From contig NZ_CP012418.1 in assembly GCF_001708405.1 (NCBI RefSeq), positions 1,392,501 to 1,456,500 of the forward strand: a DNA stretch of 64,000 nt, given 5' to 3'. Under the pieces are notes generated by a model, which saw only the letters and a program-made list of their open reading frames with translations, had not been told where the DNA came from and ran no database searches. Source of the DNA: Kangiella sediminilitoris (GTDB taxonomy: Bacteria; Pseudomonadota; Gammaproteobacteria; Enterobacterales; Kangiellaceae). Positions 1 through 10,375 of the stretch are shown here, one piece after another (position 1 is the stretch's first letter; each line of letters begins with the position of its first letter). The translations under genes were made by a program, and so were the position numbers.

Positions 1-1
1 T

Positions 2-253
2 ATTATGGGTGTGACAGAGTCAGGGAAAAAGTTCCGCCCAAGCGACTGGGCTGAGCGTATGTGTGGCAACTTATGTACTTTTCGTAACAGGCGAATGATC
101 TACTCTCCCCTCCTTCGACCTGCTGTCCGAGAAGGTATAAAAGTCGTTATAATGTCTAACCAGTTATCAATAAAACACCCCAACCTCTATCAAGAGTTGA
201 TGGAATTTGCTAAAACGAATAAATTGATAATCAAAGAAGAAGCCGTTACGTAG
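2..253 (+). CDS. DUF3579 family protein (5' partial)
   Basis: This is a small cytosolic protein of the DUF3579 family, recognised by the family's opening block, here ESGKKFRPSDWAERMCG, and the following RRMIYSPLLRP segment. The function of the family is not known. Family members usually carry a few residues before the GVTESGK segment, and the reading frame stays open to the window edge. The first ATG at position 5 is therefore probably internal and the true start lies just outside the window. The next gene follows after about 30 bases in the same direction, so the two may be co-transcribed. Confidence 0.75.
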   Translation: MMGVTESGKKFRPSDWAERMCGNLCTFRNRRMIYSPLLRPAVREGIKVVIMSNQLSIKHPNLYQELMEFAKTNKLIIKEEAVT

Positions 254-285
254 GCTTTATGGACAAAATAGAGAGTAAGTATTTT

Positions 286-744
286 ATGATTTCAAACAAG
301 TCACTCTTAATGACAGCACTGTTGGCACTGACGGTTTCCTTCTCTGCTGTAGCTGATAAACCGATTTACAAATGGAAAGACAGTCAGGGCAATATTAAAT
401 ATACCCAGTCTAAACCTCCTCGCGGAACACAATACGAGACCATTTACCAGAGAACCTCAAAACCTTCTCAGAGCCAGACAGGTCAAGAAGCAGGCGGCAA
501 TGAAGGTGATAGCTCTCTGGACGATGTTATCGCTCAGCAAAACAAGCAAAGAGATATGGTTGCTGAGAAGAATGTAGAAATTGCCAGAAAAAACTGTACC
601 ATAGCTAAAAATAACTTAGAGGCTCTTCAAAGCCAAAACCTAGTCCAGGTGGAAGAGAATGGCCAACGCCGGACATTATCAGATAGTGAAAGAGCTGAGA
701 AACTTAAAGAAGCTCAGGCCAACGTAGAAAAATTCTGTAATTAA
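286..744 (+). CDS. DUF4124 domain secreted protein
   Basis: This is a predicted exported protein of about 152 residues. It has an N-terminal hydrophobic signal segment (MISNKSLLMTALLALTVSFS, cleavage expected near SAVA-DK). A DUF4124 module follows, of the form KPIYKWKDSQGNIKYTQSKPP, which is typical of small gammaproteobacterial envelope proteins of unknown role. The C-terminal half is charged and probably helical or coiled-coil (around residues 75-150), with two cysteines that may form a disulfide. The frame can be opened nine codons earlier at 259, but the start at 286 gives a normal signal peptide. A strong terminator follows. Confidence 0.75.
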   Translation: MISNKSLLMTALLALTVSFSAVADKPIYKWKDSQGNIKYTQSKPPRGTQYETIYQRTSKPSQSQTGQEAGGNEGDSSLDDVIAQQNKQRDMVAEKNVEIARKNCTIAKNNLEALQSQNLVQVEENGQRRTLSDSERAEKLKEAQANVEKFCN

Positions 745-768
745 TAATTATCAATTATTAAATCAGCT

Positions 769-797
769 AAAAGCCCTCTCACAGAGGGCTTTTTTAT
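769..797 (+). terminator. Rho-independent terminator after the DUF4124 gene
   Basis: An inverted repeat AGCCCTC / GAGGGCT with a short TCACA loop is followed by a run of six T. It lies 25 bases after the stop codon at 744 and closes the first transcription unit. Confidence 0.8.
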
Positions 798-857
798 TGT
801 CTAAACTAAAGATACAAAGCAGTAGTTTTTAACGATTAAAAGTAACAAGCCAGATTA

Positions 858-880
858 AAGATGTATTCTTTTTACATGTT
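858..880 (+). promoter_or_regulatory. Probable NsrR operator upstream of nnrS
   Basis: A 23-base near-palindrome lies 44 bases before the nnrS start. The left half AAGATGTATT (858-867) matches the left half of the NsrR consensus as I recall it (AAGATGyATTT) almost completely. The right half TTACATGTT (872-880) is close to its mirror. TTTACA at 871-876 could also serve as a -35 element, so binding would block transcription. NsrR is an iron-sulfur repressor that is inactivated by nitric oxide, and nnrS is a recurrent member of NsrR regulons, which supports the call. It has not been scored computationally. Confidence 0.6.
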
Positions 881-923
881 ATAAGTTAAAATATGTGTAA
901 CGTCCGCTGACTGGAAAGAACAT

Positions 924-2123
924 ATGCAAATACTCGATGCACAAAAAGAAAAATCCATCTGGCCAATATTCAGACTCGGCTTTCGTGTTTTCTTCCTGGG
1001 AGGAGCTCTCTTATCGGTCATAGCCATGGCAATATGGGCAATGTCATTAAGCGGCATTATTCAACTAGGTGCCATAAAGAACCCCATATGGTGGCACGCT
1101 CATGAAATGATATTTGGCTTTACGGTAGCCATTATTGCAGGCTTCATATTAACCGCAGTACAAAACTGGACAGGCATACCAGGAGTCAGAGGATGGCCAC
1201 TGGCAGTGGCATCTCTGCTGTGGTTCACTCCAAGGTTGCTTATGCCATTAATAGGAGAAACACATTGGCTGGTGATTCTTACTGACATCGTTTGGTTACC
1301 TTTAGTTGCCATTTTTATAGCTCTCCCCATAATCAAGCAAAAACAATGGCGTAATCTGTTTTTTGTACCTATTCTATTTATGTTTACGGTACTAAACGCT
1401 CTGACCTACTTCACAGCAATAACACAAAATTGGCTGTTAAGTGAAAGGCTGTTTATCGCTGCGGTACTCTTAATAACAGCACTAATTGCAGTGATGGGAG
1501 GCCGTGTTATCCCCTTCTTCACATCACGAGCGACTGAAACTGAAAAGCCAGAGCCAATAAAGCTATTAGAACTTATTGCATTGGGAGGTATATGGTTTAT
1601 AACCTTATTGTGGTTGCTATTACCCCATACCCAAGTAATCATGAAGCTACTCGCTATTTTGAGTCTGATCACCGCAGCTGCCCAGCTATTTAGAATGTTA
1701 CGTTGGAATACCTTACCGTCACTTAAAGTCCCGCTTCTTTGGATCCTACATATCGGTTACCTATTCATTCCTTTGGGACTGGTTGCTTTTGCAATGGCTG
1801 TTGGCTGGAAAATAGTTACGGTATCAGCAGCAAGTCACTTTTTAACCGCAGGGGCTTTGGGTTGTGTCGTTCTTGGCATGATTTCCAGAGTATCTCTCGG
1901 TCATTCTGGAAGACCGCTTCAACCCAAGAGAATAACCGTTATTGCATTTAGCATTATTATACTTGCCGCCCTGGCTCGCTCGGTTGGACCTTTAGTGTTA
2001 CCTGACAATATCCTACTTATATACCAGTCCAGTGCTGGACTATGGGTTCTGGCATACTTGATTTTCGTTCTGATCTATTGGCCAGTCCTTACTAAACCCA
2101 GAATTGATGGACGTCCAGGTTAA
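924..2123 (+). CDS. nnrS: NnrS family heme-copper membrane protein
   Basis: NnrS proteins are polytopic heme- and copper-containing inner-membrane proteins that protect against nitric oxide and nitrosative stress. This 399-residue protein is almost entirely hydrophobic, with about twelve predicted membrane spans. It keeps the family's conserved polar signatures: WWHAHEMIFGF (near residue 55), GGRVIPFFTSRA (near 190) and ISRVSLGHSGRPL (near 320), whose histidines are the likely metal or heme ligands. The gene is monocistronic: a terminator precedes it and clpB converges from the other side. The NsrR-like operator directly upstream suggests induction by nitric oxide. The start ATG is preceded by GGAAAG at suitable spacing. 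Confidence 0.9.
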   Translation: MQILDAQKEKSIWPIFRLGFRVFFLGGALLSVIAMAIWAMSLSGIIQLGAIKNPIWWHAHEMIFGFTVAIIAGFILTAVQNWTGIPGVRGWPLAVASLLWFTPRLLMPLIGETHWLVILTDIVWLPLVAIFIALPIIKQKQWRNLFFVPILFMFTVLNALTYFTAITQNWLLSERLFIAAVLLITALIAVMGGRVIPFFTSRATETEKPEPIKLLELIALGGIWFITLLWLLLPHTQVIMKLLAILSLITAAAQLFRMLRWNTLPSLKVPLLWILHIGYLFIPLGLVAFAMAVGWKIVTVSAASHFLTAGALGCVVLGMISRVSLGHSGRPLQPKRITVIAFSIIILAALARSVGPLVLPDNILLIYQSSAGLWVLAYLIFVLIYWPVLTKPRIDGRPG

Positions 2124-2130
2124 GCGATCA

Positions 2131-2173
2131 TTAACAGCCCCGTCGTAAAAAATTAATACAAGGGGGCTGTTAA
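2131..2173. terminator. Stem-loop between converging nnrS and clpB
   Basis: A perfect 11-base inverted repeat, TTAACAGCCCC (2131-2141) and GGGGCTGTTAA (2163-2173), encloses a 21-base AT-rich loop in the gap between two converging genes. It is symmetrical and probably ends transcription in both directions, although there is no long T-run on either side. Confidence 0.5.
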
Positions 2174-2177
2174 AACC

Positions 2178-4769
2178 TCACTGTTGAATGGTTAACTCAC
2201 CATTTTCTATGTCAAGCGATAACGGTACGGCTGGCTGAATATCTCCCGATAAAATCGCTTTTGATAGAGGGTCTTCCAATCGATTTTGAATTGCCCGTTT
2301 AAGCGGCCTTGCACCAAACACAGGATCAAAACCGGCATCAGCTAAGCTATCCAATAAAGCATCACTTACTGTTACCTCATAACCGTTGTCTCTTAAACGT
2401 TCCAATAGTCTGTCTACCTGTATTGCGGCAATCGCTTTGATTTGCTCTTTAGCAAGTGGGTGGAATACCACAATTTCATCAATTCTGTTGATAAACTCTG
2501 GTCGGAAGTGGTTGCCTATAACATCCATCAGCATGTTCTTCATTTCATCATAACTTTTATCGGAGTCAGAACCAGAGGCAGCGCTATGCTGCTGTATCAA
2601 GTCAGAGCCCATATTAGAGGTCATTACGATGACTGTATTTTTAAAGTCGACCGTTCTGCCCTGACTGTCTGTCAAGCGTCCATCCTCTAAAACCTGGAGT
2701 AGAACATTGAAGACATCCGGGTGAGCCTTTTCGACTTCATCAAACAGGATGACAGAGTATGGTTTACGACGGACGGCCTCAGTTAGATAACCACCCTGCT
2801 CGTAACCCACATATCCCGGAGGAGCACCGATTAAACGAGCAACCGCATGTTTTTCCATAAATTCGGACATATCAATCCGAACCATGGCCTCTTCTGTATC
2901 AAATAAAAAGCTTGCTAGCGTTTTGCAAAGCTCTGTTTTACCCACACCTGTTGGTCCAAGAAAAAGAAAGGAACCATTGGGCCTGTTTGGATCAGCTAAT
3001 CCGGCCCTTGAGCGACGAATAGCATTTGATACAGCAGATACAGCTTCATCCTGCCCAACTACTCGCTCGTGTAGTGCCACTTCCATCTGCAATAATTTTT
3101 CACGTTCACCTTCGAGCATTTTAGCAACAGGAATACCTGTCCACTTAGAAACCACTTCAGCAATTTCCACATCGGATACTTTGTTGCGTAAAAGCTGCAT
3201 CTCTTGAGAGTCTTCTTCGGATACTTGTTCCAATTTAGATTCAAGCTCAGGGATTTTTCCATACTGTAGTTCGGACATTTTAGTCAGGTCACCAGCTCGC
3301 TGAGCGGCTTCAAGCTCAACACGAGCTTTATCAAGTTCTGCTTTGATATTCTGAGCACCATGCACTGAAGCTTTTTCGGAACTCCATATTTCATCCAGCT
3401 CTGCATACTCTTTCTCTAAAATGTCAATTTGCTCTTTTAAATCTTCCAGCCTTTTAACAGAGCTCTCATCCGTTTCTTTTTTCAATGCTTCGCGCTGGAT
3501 TTTTAGTTGAATTAAACGACGTTCCAGCCTGTCCATTGCTTCAGGTTTTGAATCAATTTCCATTCGAATGCGACTGGCCGCTTCATCAATTAAGTCAATC
3601 GCTTTATCCGGTAATTGTCGGTCAGTGATATACCGCTGAGAAAGTGTTGTAGCAGCAACAATAGCTGGGTCAGTAATTTCTACACCATGATGGACTTCGT
3701 ACCGTTCTTTAAGACCACGCAAAATTGCAATCGTATCTTCGGTGCTTGGTTCATCAACTAAAACTTTCTGAAAACGCCGCTCTAATGCTGCGTCTTTTTC
3801 TATGTATTGACGGTACTCATCCAGTGTAGTTGCTCCTACACAATGAAGCTCACCACGTGCTAATGCAGGTTTCAGCATGTTGCCGGCGTCCATCGCACCA
3901 TCTGCCTTACCCGCTCCAACCATGGTATGGAGTTCATCAATAAACAGTATGATTTTCCCTTCTTGCTTTGACAGGTCACTTAATAAAGCTTTAAGCCTCT
4001 CTTCGAATTCACCTCGAAATTTTGCACCAGCAATTAACGCACCCATATCAAGAGAAAGCACACGTTTCTCTTTTAAACCTTCAGGAACCTCACCATTAAC
4101 AATCCTCTGAGCTAAGCCTTCTACAATCGCAGTTTTACCAACACCTGGAGCACCAATAAGTACAGGGTTATTTTTGCTTCGACGTTGTAATACTTGAATA
4201 CACCGACGTATTTCGTCATCACGACCAATAACGGGATCTAGCTTGCCACTTTCCGCCCTTTCATTCAGGTCTATGGTATATTTTTCAAGGGCTTGCCGGT
4301 TTTCCTCGGCATTTGGATCATTCACACCCTGTCCTCCACGAATCTTAGTAATAGCTTCCTCAACCAGCTCTTTTGTCACACCTTGCGCGTTCAAGATTTT
4401 AGTTAAAGGCGATTGAATTTCTAGTGCTGCTAGAAGGAAAAGCTCAGAGGCAATGTACTGGTCTTGCCTTTGCTGGGCTATTTTGTCACAGATGTTTAGT
4501 AGTTTTCCCGTGTCCTGAGATAGATGTACTTCACCAGCATTACCTGATACCTGCGGTAATTTATCAATTTCTGTTTCTATAAGCTGACCAATAGTGGAAG
4601 GGTTTGCTCCAATTTGGCTGAGAATAGCCGTAACGCTATTTCCCTGCTGTTGAAGCATCGCAAGCATCAAGTGAACTGGCTCAATATACTGCTGGTCACG
4701 GCCTAGGGCTAATGACTGAGCATCAGCTAAGGCTGATTGAAACTTACTAGTAAATTTATCCATTCTCAT
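2178..4769 (-). CDS. clpB: ATP-dependent disaggregase ClpB
   Basis: ClpB is the hexameric AAA+ protein disaggregase that works with DnaK-DnaJ-GrpE to rescue aggregated proteins after heat stress. The 863-residue product has an N-terminal Clp domain and a first AAA+ module with Walker [16 protein letters not shown] and Walker [16 protein letters not shown] long coiled-coil middle domain rich in E and K follows, then a second AAA+ module with [15 protein letters not shown] and [14 protein letters not shown]. The start is placed at 4769 ([11 protein letters not shown]) because that matches other ClpB N-termini and has AGAGAGG nine bases upstream; the frame runs 20 codons further without support. 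It follows rluD-pgeF-acyltransferase on the same strand but has its own heat-shock promoter. Confidence 0.97.
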   Translation of the reverse strand: MRMDKFTSKFQSALADAQSLALGRDQQYIEPVHLMLAMLQQQGNSVTAILSQIGANPSTIGQLIETEIDKLPQVSGNAGEVHLSQDTGKLLNICDKIAQQRQDQYIASELFLLAALEIQSPLTKILNAQGVTKELVEEAITKIRGGQGVNDPNAEENRQALEKYTIDLNERAESGKLDPVIGRDDEIRRCIQVLQRRSKNNPVLIGAPGVGKTAIVEGLAQRIVNGEVPEGLKEKRVLSLDMGALIAGAKFRGEFEERLKALLSDLSKQEGKIILFIDELHTMVGAGKADGAMDAGNMLKPALARGELHCVGATTLDEYRQYIEKDAALERRFQKVLVDEPSTEDTIAILRGLKERYEVHHGVEITDPAIVAATTLSQRYITDRQLPDKAIDLIDEAASRIRMEIDSKPEAMDRLERRLIQLKIQREALKKETDESSVKRLEDLKEQIDILEKEYAELDEIWSSEKASVHGAQNIKAELDKARVELEAAQRAGDLTKMSELQYGKIPELESKLEQVSEEDSQEMQLLRNKVSDVEIAEVVSKWTGIPVAKMLEGEREKLLQMEVALHERVVGQDEAVSAVSNAIRRSRAGLADPNRPNGSFLFLGPTGVGKTELCKTLASFLFDTEEAMVRIDMSEFMEKHAVARLIGAPPGYVGYEQGGYLTEAVRRKPYSVILFDEVEKAHPDVFNVLLQVLEDGRLTDSQGRTVDFKNTVIVMTSNMGSDLIQQHSAASGSDSDKSYDEMKNMLMDVIGNHFRPEFINRIDEIVVFHPLAKEQIKAIAAIQVDRLLERLRDNGYEVTVSDALLDSLADAGFDPVFGARPLKRAIQNRLEDPLSKAILSGDIQPAVPLSLDIENGELTIQQ

Positions 4770-4784
4770 TCGTAAGACCTCTCT

Positions 4785-4814
4785 ATAAATAGCAGCTAAG
4801 AACCTGCTATTTAT
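4785..4814 (-). promoter_or_regulatory. Hairpin in the clpB 5' leader
   Basis: The clpB leader contains a perfect 11-bp inverted repeat (arms 4785-4795 and 4804-4814, 8-base loop). It ends a few bases before the AGAGAGG ribosome-binding site. The base of the stem is all A-U and the top has G-C pairs. It lies between the sigma-32-type promoter and the start codon, so it would be in the heat-shock transcript. It could influence translation or mRNA stability; that role is inference. Confidence 0.5.
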
Positions 4815-4845
4815 TAAAAACAATATCAAAAGTAGTTGTCTTACA

Positions 4846-4873
4846 AAATGTGGGTTTATTTTAAATTTTCAAG
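4846..4873 (-). promoter_or_regulatory. Sigma-32 (heat shock) promoter of clpB
   Basis: On the minus strand the sequence reads CTTGAAA (4873-4867), a 12-base spacer, then CCCACATTT (4854-4846). This is very close to the sigma-32 consensus CTTGAAA N11-16 CCCCATNT. It sits just after the stop codon of the upstream acyltransferase gene and 77 bases before the clpB start, giving clpB independent heat-shock expression. Confidence 0.75.
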
Positions 4874-4881
4874 TGCAAAAA

Positions 4882-5601
4882 TTAATCAACTGAATGCCGA
4901 TGACCCAATAGTAGCTCTCCGAGATCATGAAGAGCATCGTCCTTATGGAAAAACTCATGTGATAGATCAGGAAACCTCAGAACTTCAGTTTGAGAGCGCA
5001 AGAAGAGAGGTTTAAAGACACTACCCTGACCTCTTACGCCTGTAATACGGGCCACTAGAATTCGTTTTTTAGTGAGTTGTGCCAAGCGTTTAATGCCAGG
5101 TTTTACACGAAAAGGTTCTATGTGATCGAGGTGTATTTTGCCATGTGGGAATAATGCAACGATATCACCGGAATCCAGGGCCCTTTTTGCCTGACGAAAG
5201 GCGATATCTGCTCTACCAGTACGGTCAACAGGAATACAACCAGCACCTTTAAAGAGCCACTTCAGTCCGAATCGCTGATACTCTTCTTTGGCAATCATGA
5301 ATCGAATAGGTCTATCACAGGCAGCAATTAACAGTAAGGGGTCAACTCCAGAAACATGGTTTGAAATAAGAATTGCTCCACCCTCTTCTGGTAAATCAAA
5401 CTTCTCTAGTTTCAAGCGATGAAATCTAACACAATAACCTCTACATAAACCATCAATAAAGTTAAGTGATTTTGATCCCCAGTCAACATGATTATACTTA
5501 CGAGACTTTTTTCTTAAATAGAATATTAGCCATACCAAAAAGCAGGCAATAGCGCTTAATGAAACCAATTCCCAGTTCGAAAGAAGCCACTCTCTCATCA
5601 T
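4882..5601 (-). CDS. 1-acylglycerol-phosphate acyltransferase family (PlsC-like)
   Basis: This is a membrane-anchored acyltransferase of the PlsC/LPLAT superfamily, 239 residues, with one N-terminal transmembrane helix (about residues 8-29). It has the catalytic HX4D block NHVSGVDP (near residue 81) and the substrate block GCIPVDRTGRAD (near 121). The third block reads ALFPHGKIH instead of the usual FPEGTR, so the acidic substrate-binding residue is replaced by histidine. It probably transfers an acyl chain to a glycerophospholipid or related acceptor, but the variant block makes the substrate uncertain. It lies between pgeF and clpB, 16 bases after pgeF, so it is likely the third gene of the rluD operon. 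Confidence 0.8.
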   Translation of the reverse strand: MMREWLLSNWELVSLSAIACFLVWLIFYLRKKSRKYNHVDWGSKSLNFIDGLCRGYCVRFHRLKLEKFDLPEEGGAILISNHVSGVDPLLLIAACDRPIRFMIAKEEYQRFGLKWLFKGAGCIPVDRTGRADIAFRQAKRALDSGDIVALFPHGKIHLDHIEPFRVKPGIKRLAQLTKKRILVARITGVRGQGSVFKPLFLRSQTEVLRFPDLSHEFFHKDDALHDLGELLLGHRHSVD

Positions 5602-5617
5602 CTTCTACCTTAATTTG

Positions 5618-6373
5618 CTACTCTTTATTATTGTTAATCCAAATGGCGGTCACCATGCGACCCGTTTGAGCGCCGTGGAGACTATTGTTGTTATGCGTTT
5701 CTCTACGATGCGAATAAAATCTTTCCTTAAGATCATAAGTGCAAAGTCCACATTGATAAACGTCCACAGACTGCGCTTTCAAAATATATTCAGCGATATT
5801 AGGCAAGTCACACAACCATTTGTTTCCCCTTTCTTCAAAAAAGGTTTTATATGCTGGGCTATTGCGTAAGAAGCTTTCCCGAACGTCCGAACCCACTTCA
5901 AACCGTTGCTGGCTGATTGCCGGCCCAATCCATGCCATTAGCCTGGAAGATCCCCGGTATTTTTTTACGGCTTGCTGCAGTACCCCCTGAGACAAACCTC
6001 GCCAACCAGCATGGACAGCGGCAACCCAGCTACCTGACTCGTCACACAATAAAACAGGTAAACAGTCAGCAGTCATCACCAGGCAGGCCTTTTCTTTATC
6101 AGAGGTATAGCAGCCATCAGCTTCTTCAGCCTCGACTCCATGCTGTACAACATTAGTGCTGTGGGTTTGGTTTAGCCATTGAGGGTAAGGGATCTGCTCA
6201 GAATCTATCAGAGTTTTACGGTTATCCATAACATCTCTAGTACTATCTCCAACGTGCAAAGCAAGATTCAATGAATCATAGGGTGCTTTACTCACTCCTC
6301 CAAGCCGAGTTGAAGAAAAAGCTATAATATTGGAAGGTGCTGGCCAGCCTGGCCTAACTAATGAAAGAGACAC
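5618..6373 (-). CDS. pgeF: Peptidoglycan editing factor PgeF (YfiH, laccase-domain family)
   Basis: PgeF belongs to the multicopper-polyphenol-oxidase (DUF152) family. In E. coli it corrects mis-incorporated residues in peptidoglycan precursors, and it was earlier annotated as a polyphenol oxidase. The 251-residue protein has the diagnostic motifs TADCLPVLLCDESGSWVAAV and HAGWRGL around residues 100-125, with the Cys and His residues that form the metal and active site. Its start is GTG at 6373, three bases after the rluD stop, with AGAGGA inside the end of rluD as ribosome-binding site, so the two are translationally close. The rluD-pgeF-clpB order is common in gammaproteobacteria. Confidence 0.9.
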   Translation of the reverse strand: MSLSLVRPGWPAPSNIIAFSSTRLGGVSKAPYDSLNLALHVGDSTRDVMDNRKTLIDSEQIPYPQWLNQTHSTNVVQHGVEAEEADGCYTSDKEKACLVMTADCLPVLLCDESGSWVAAVHAGWRGLSQGVLQQAVKKYRGSSRLMAWIGPAISQQRFEVGSDVRESFLRNSPAYKTFFEERGNKWLCDLPNIAEYILKAQSVDVYQCGLCTYDLKERFYSHRRETHNNNSLHGAQTGRMVTAIWINNNKE

Positions 6374-6376
6374 GGT

Positions 6377-7354
6377 CTAGTCCTCTTGCCCCTCAAAATG
6401 ATCTCTATTAGCTACCAACTCATCTCGTAGATGCTGCATATCGCTTGGCATCTGAACTTTCCATTCAATATACTCCCCGGTCGACGGGTGCTTCAGCCCA
6501 AGTTTACTGGCATGAAGGGCTTGACGCTTAAATGAATCCAGCGCCACTTTTAATTCCGGTGTAATTTTCGTCGGTACCCTGTAGCGACCGCTATAAAGAG
6601 GATCACCTACGATAGGAAATTTTAAATAACCCATGTGTACTCGAATCTGATGAGTTCTTCCAGTTTCCAGTCGTAGCTTGAGATGGGTATGGTCGAGAAA
6701 CTTTTCCGCAACGCGGTAATGTGTAATTGCTCGTCGCCCATCAGCTACCACAGCCATCGCAGTGCGCTTTGTAGGATGACGACCGATTGGTGCATCAACT
6801 GTTCCCCCAGATACCATCACTCTATTAACAATTGCATCGTATTCGCGGGTAAAGGCGCGGTTTTGTAATTGCTCAACCAAGTTAGTATGAGCACCAATCG
6901 TTTTAGCCACTACCAGCAGCCCAGTTGTATCCTTATCAAGACGATGGATAATTCCGGCCCGTGGTAGGTTCGAAAGCTGAGGTGCATGATGGAGTAAAGC
7001 ATTCACCATGGTACCGTCCTGGTTCCCCGCACCTGGATGAACAACTAGTCCTGCAGGTTTGTTAACCACAAGCAAATCCTCATCCTCATAAACAATATCA
7101 AGGTCTATCGCCTGTGGCTTCCAATCTCCCGCGACTTCCACCTCTGCATTAATTTCAACTAATTCAAACCCAGCCATTTTATGTTTATTCGACTTTATGA
7201 CTTCATCGTTAACTTTCACAAAGCCTTGCTTCACCCAGTCCTGTATACGGGAGCGTGAAAAATCCTCAAAAGCTTCGGAAAGAGCTAAGTCCAGTCTTTT
7301 TCCGTAAACTTTTTCATCAAATGTATGTCTGAGTTCTATAGGTTGAGTAGTCAT
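6377..7354 (-). CDS. rluD: 23S rRNA pseudouridine synthase RluD
   Basis: RluD converts uridines 1911, 1915 and 1917 (E. coli numbering) in helix 69 of 23S rRNA to pseudouridine. The 325-residue product has an N-terminal S4 RNA-binding domain (GKRLDLALSEAFEDFSRSRI, residues 19-38). The RluA-type catalytic domain carries the active-site motif HRLDKDTTGLLVVAK, whose aspartate is the nucleophile, and GRTHQIRVHM further on. It is the first gene of the minus-strand unit rluD-pgeF-acyltransferase and is divergent from bamD, as in many relatives. The start has a weak ribosome-binding site, but the N-terminus matches the family. Confidence 0.95.
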   Translation of the reverse strand: MTTQPIELRHTFDEKVYGKRLDLALSEAFEDFSRSRIQDWVKQGFVKVNDEVIKSNKHKMAGFELVEINAEVEVAGDWKPQAIDLDIVYEDEDLLVVNKPAGLVVHPGAGNQDGTMVNALLHHAPQLSNLPRAGIIHRLDKDTTGLLVVAKTIGAHTNLVEQLQNRAFTREYDAIVNRVMVSGGTVDAPIGRHPTKRTAMAVVADGRRAITHYRVAEKFLDHTHLKLRLETGRTHQIRVHMGYLKFPIVGDPLYSGRYRVPTKITPELKVALDSFKRQALHASKLGLKHPSTGEYIEWKVQMPSDMQHLRDELVANRDHFEGQED

Positions 7355-7374
7355 TGTAAATTCGCGTAAAAAGA

Positions 7375-7403
7375 TTGGCGTATGGCATGCTGTCAGTTAG
7401 AAT
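7375..7403 (+). promoter_or_regulatory. Sigma-70 promoter of bamD
   Basis: TTGGCG (7375-7380) and TAGAAT (7398-7403) are separated by 17 bases, close to the housekeeping consensus, and lie 44 bases before the bamD start in the divergent rluD-bamD gap. Confidence 0.55.
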
Positions 7404-7446
7404 GGCTCTCATTGTATCAGGGTTAATATAAACAGAAAGAAATAAT

Positions 7447-8220
7447 ATGCAAAAAAACGTTTTAGTGATATTTGCCGGGGTTTTATTCGCTTTAGCCGGA
7501 TGTTCGAGTACTCCAGACAAGGATGCATCTACAGATGATACCAAGCTTGAGGTGATGAATGCTCAGCAACTGTTTGATAGAGCCAAAGGAGCTACACGCT
7601 CGGGGAACTATACTCGAGCAGTAGAGCTACTTGAAGAGATAGACACTCGCTATCCTTTTGGAAGTATCTCAGAGCAAGCGAAACTGGATTTGATTTACGC
7701 CTACTTTAAGAAAGGCGATTATGAGGCTGGACAAGCCTTGGCGGACCGCTTCCTGCGTCAGCACCCTCAACACGAAAATGCTGATTATGTCTATTACATG
7801 AAAGGTGTGATGCACTTTGAATCTGAAGTAGGTTTTTTTAAGGATACCTTCCAAGCGGATCTTGAAACACGAGACACTACAAATTTAGAAGCAGCTTTTG
7901 ATAACTTCAGAACACTGGTAGAAGTATATCCTGAAAGCCGCTACTCTCCTGATGCCCGCAAGCGCATGATTCAAATCCGAAACTTATTAGCAGAGAGTCA
8001 GCTCCATATCGCACAATTCTATATGGAGCGTGATACGTACGTAGCGGCAGCAAACAGAGCTAAATACATTGTAGAAAATTATCCGCAAACCCCGGCGGTA
8101 CCTTACGCTTTAGATATGCTGGTCAAGGCCTACAACCTTCTTGAGGTACCTGAACTAGCAGAGCAATATCGAAAAATCTTATTGTTAAACTATCCAGATT
8201 ACGACTTTGCTGACCTGTAA
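7447..8220 (+). CDS. bamD: Outer-membrane assembly lipoprotein BamD
   Basis: BamD is the essential lipoprotein partner of BamA in the complex that folds beta-barrel proteins into the outer membrane. The 257-residue protein starts with a lipoprotein signal peptide ending in LAGC (cysteine 19). It continues as a TPR superhelix: residues 40-250 show repeated patterns such as AQQLFDRAKGATRSGNYTRA and YVYYMKGVMHF, typical of YfiO/BamD. It is monocistronic, transcribed away from rluD and closed by a strong terminator. Confidence 0.95.
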   Translation: MQKNVLVIFAGVLFALAGCSSTPDKDASTDDTKLEVMNAQQLFDRAKGATRSGNYTRAVELLEEIDTRYPFGSISEQAKLDLIYAYFKKGDYEAGQALADRFLRQHPQHENADYVYYMKGVMHFESEVGFFKDTFQADLETRDTTNLEAAFDNFRTLVEVYPESRYSPDARKRMIQIRNLLAESQLHIAQFYMERDTYVAAANRAKYIVENYPQTPAVPYALDMLVKAYNLLEVPELAEQYRKILLLNYPDYDFADL

Positions 8221-8225
8221 ACAAG

Positions 8226-8250
8226 AAAGCGGCCTATGGCCGCTTTTTTT
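8226..8250 (+). terminator. Terminator between bamD and glnB
   Basis: The inverted repeat AAAGCGGCC / GGCCGCTTT with a three-base loop is followed by a T-run on the plus strand, 5 bases after the bamD stop. The stem is symmetrical, so it may also serve glnB, which converges from the other strand. Confidence 0.85.
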
Positions 8251-8262
8251 ATAGGGACTAAA

Positions 8263-10237
<1,975 letters not shown>

Positions 10238-10375
10238 ACTATTTCTCAAGATTGAATTTTCCGTATATTGTCTAATAAATATGTCACTTTTCAAAGTCTT
10301 AAAGCATCAAAACTTGCAAAGAAAACTGACAAGACTTAATCTCTCTTATGACAATGAGCTTACAAAGGATCAAAA

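Noticed and set aside
259-285. Earlier start for the DUF4124 protein
   Set aside because: The extra nine residues would put charged residues before the signal peptide; the start at 286 gives a standard signal sequence.
2884-4110. Plus-strand open frames inside clpB and similar antisense frames in other genes
   Set aside because: They lie opposite strongly conserved genes, lack ribosome-binding sites and show no recognisable protein features.
4770-4829. Longer N-terminus for ClpB
   Set aside because: The upstream codons lie in the leader hairpin and do not match ClpB, whereas MRMDKFT at 4769 has a good ribosome-binding site.
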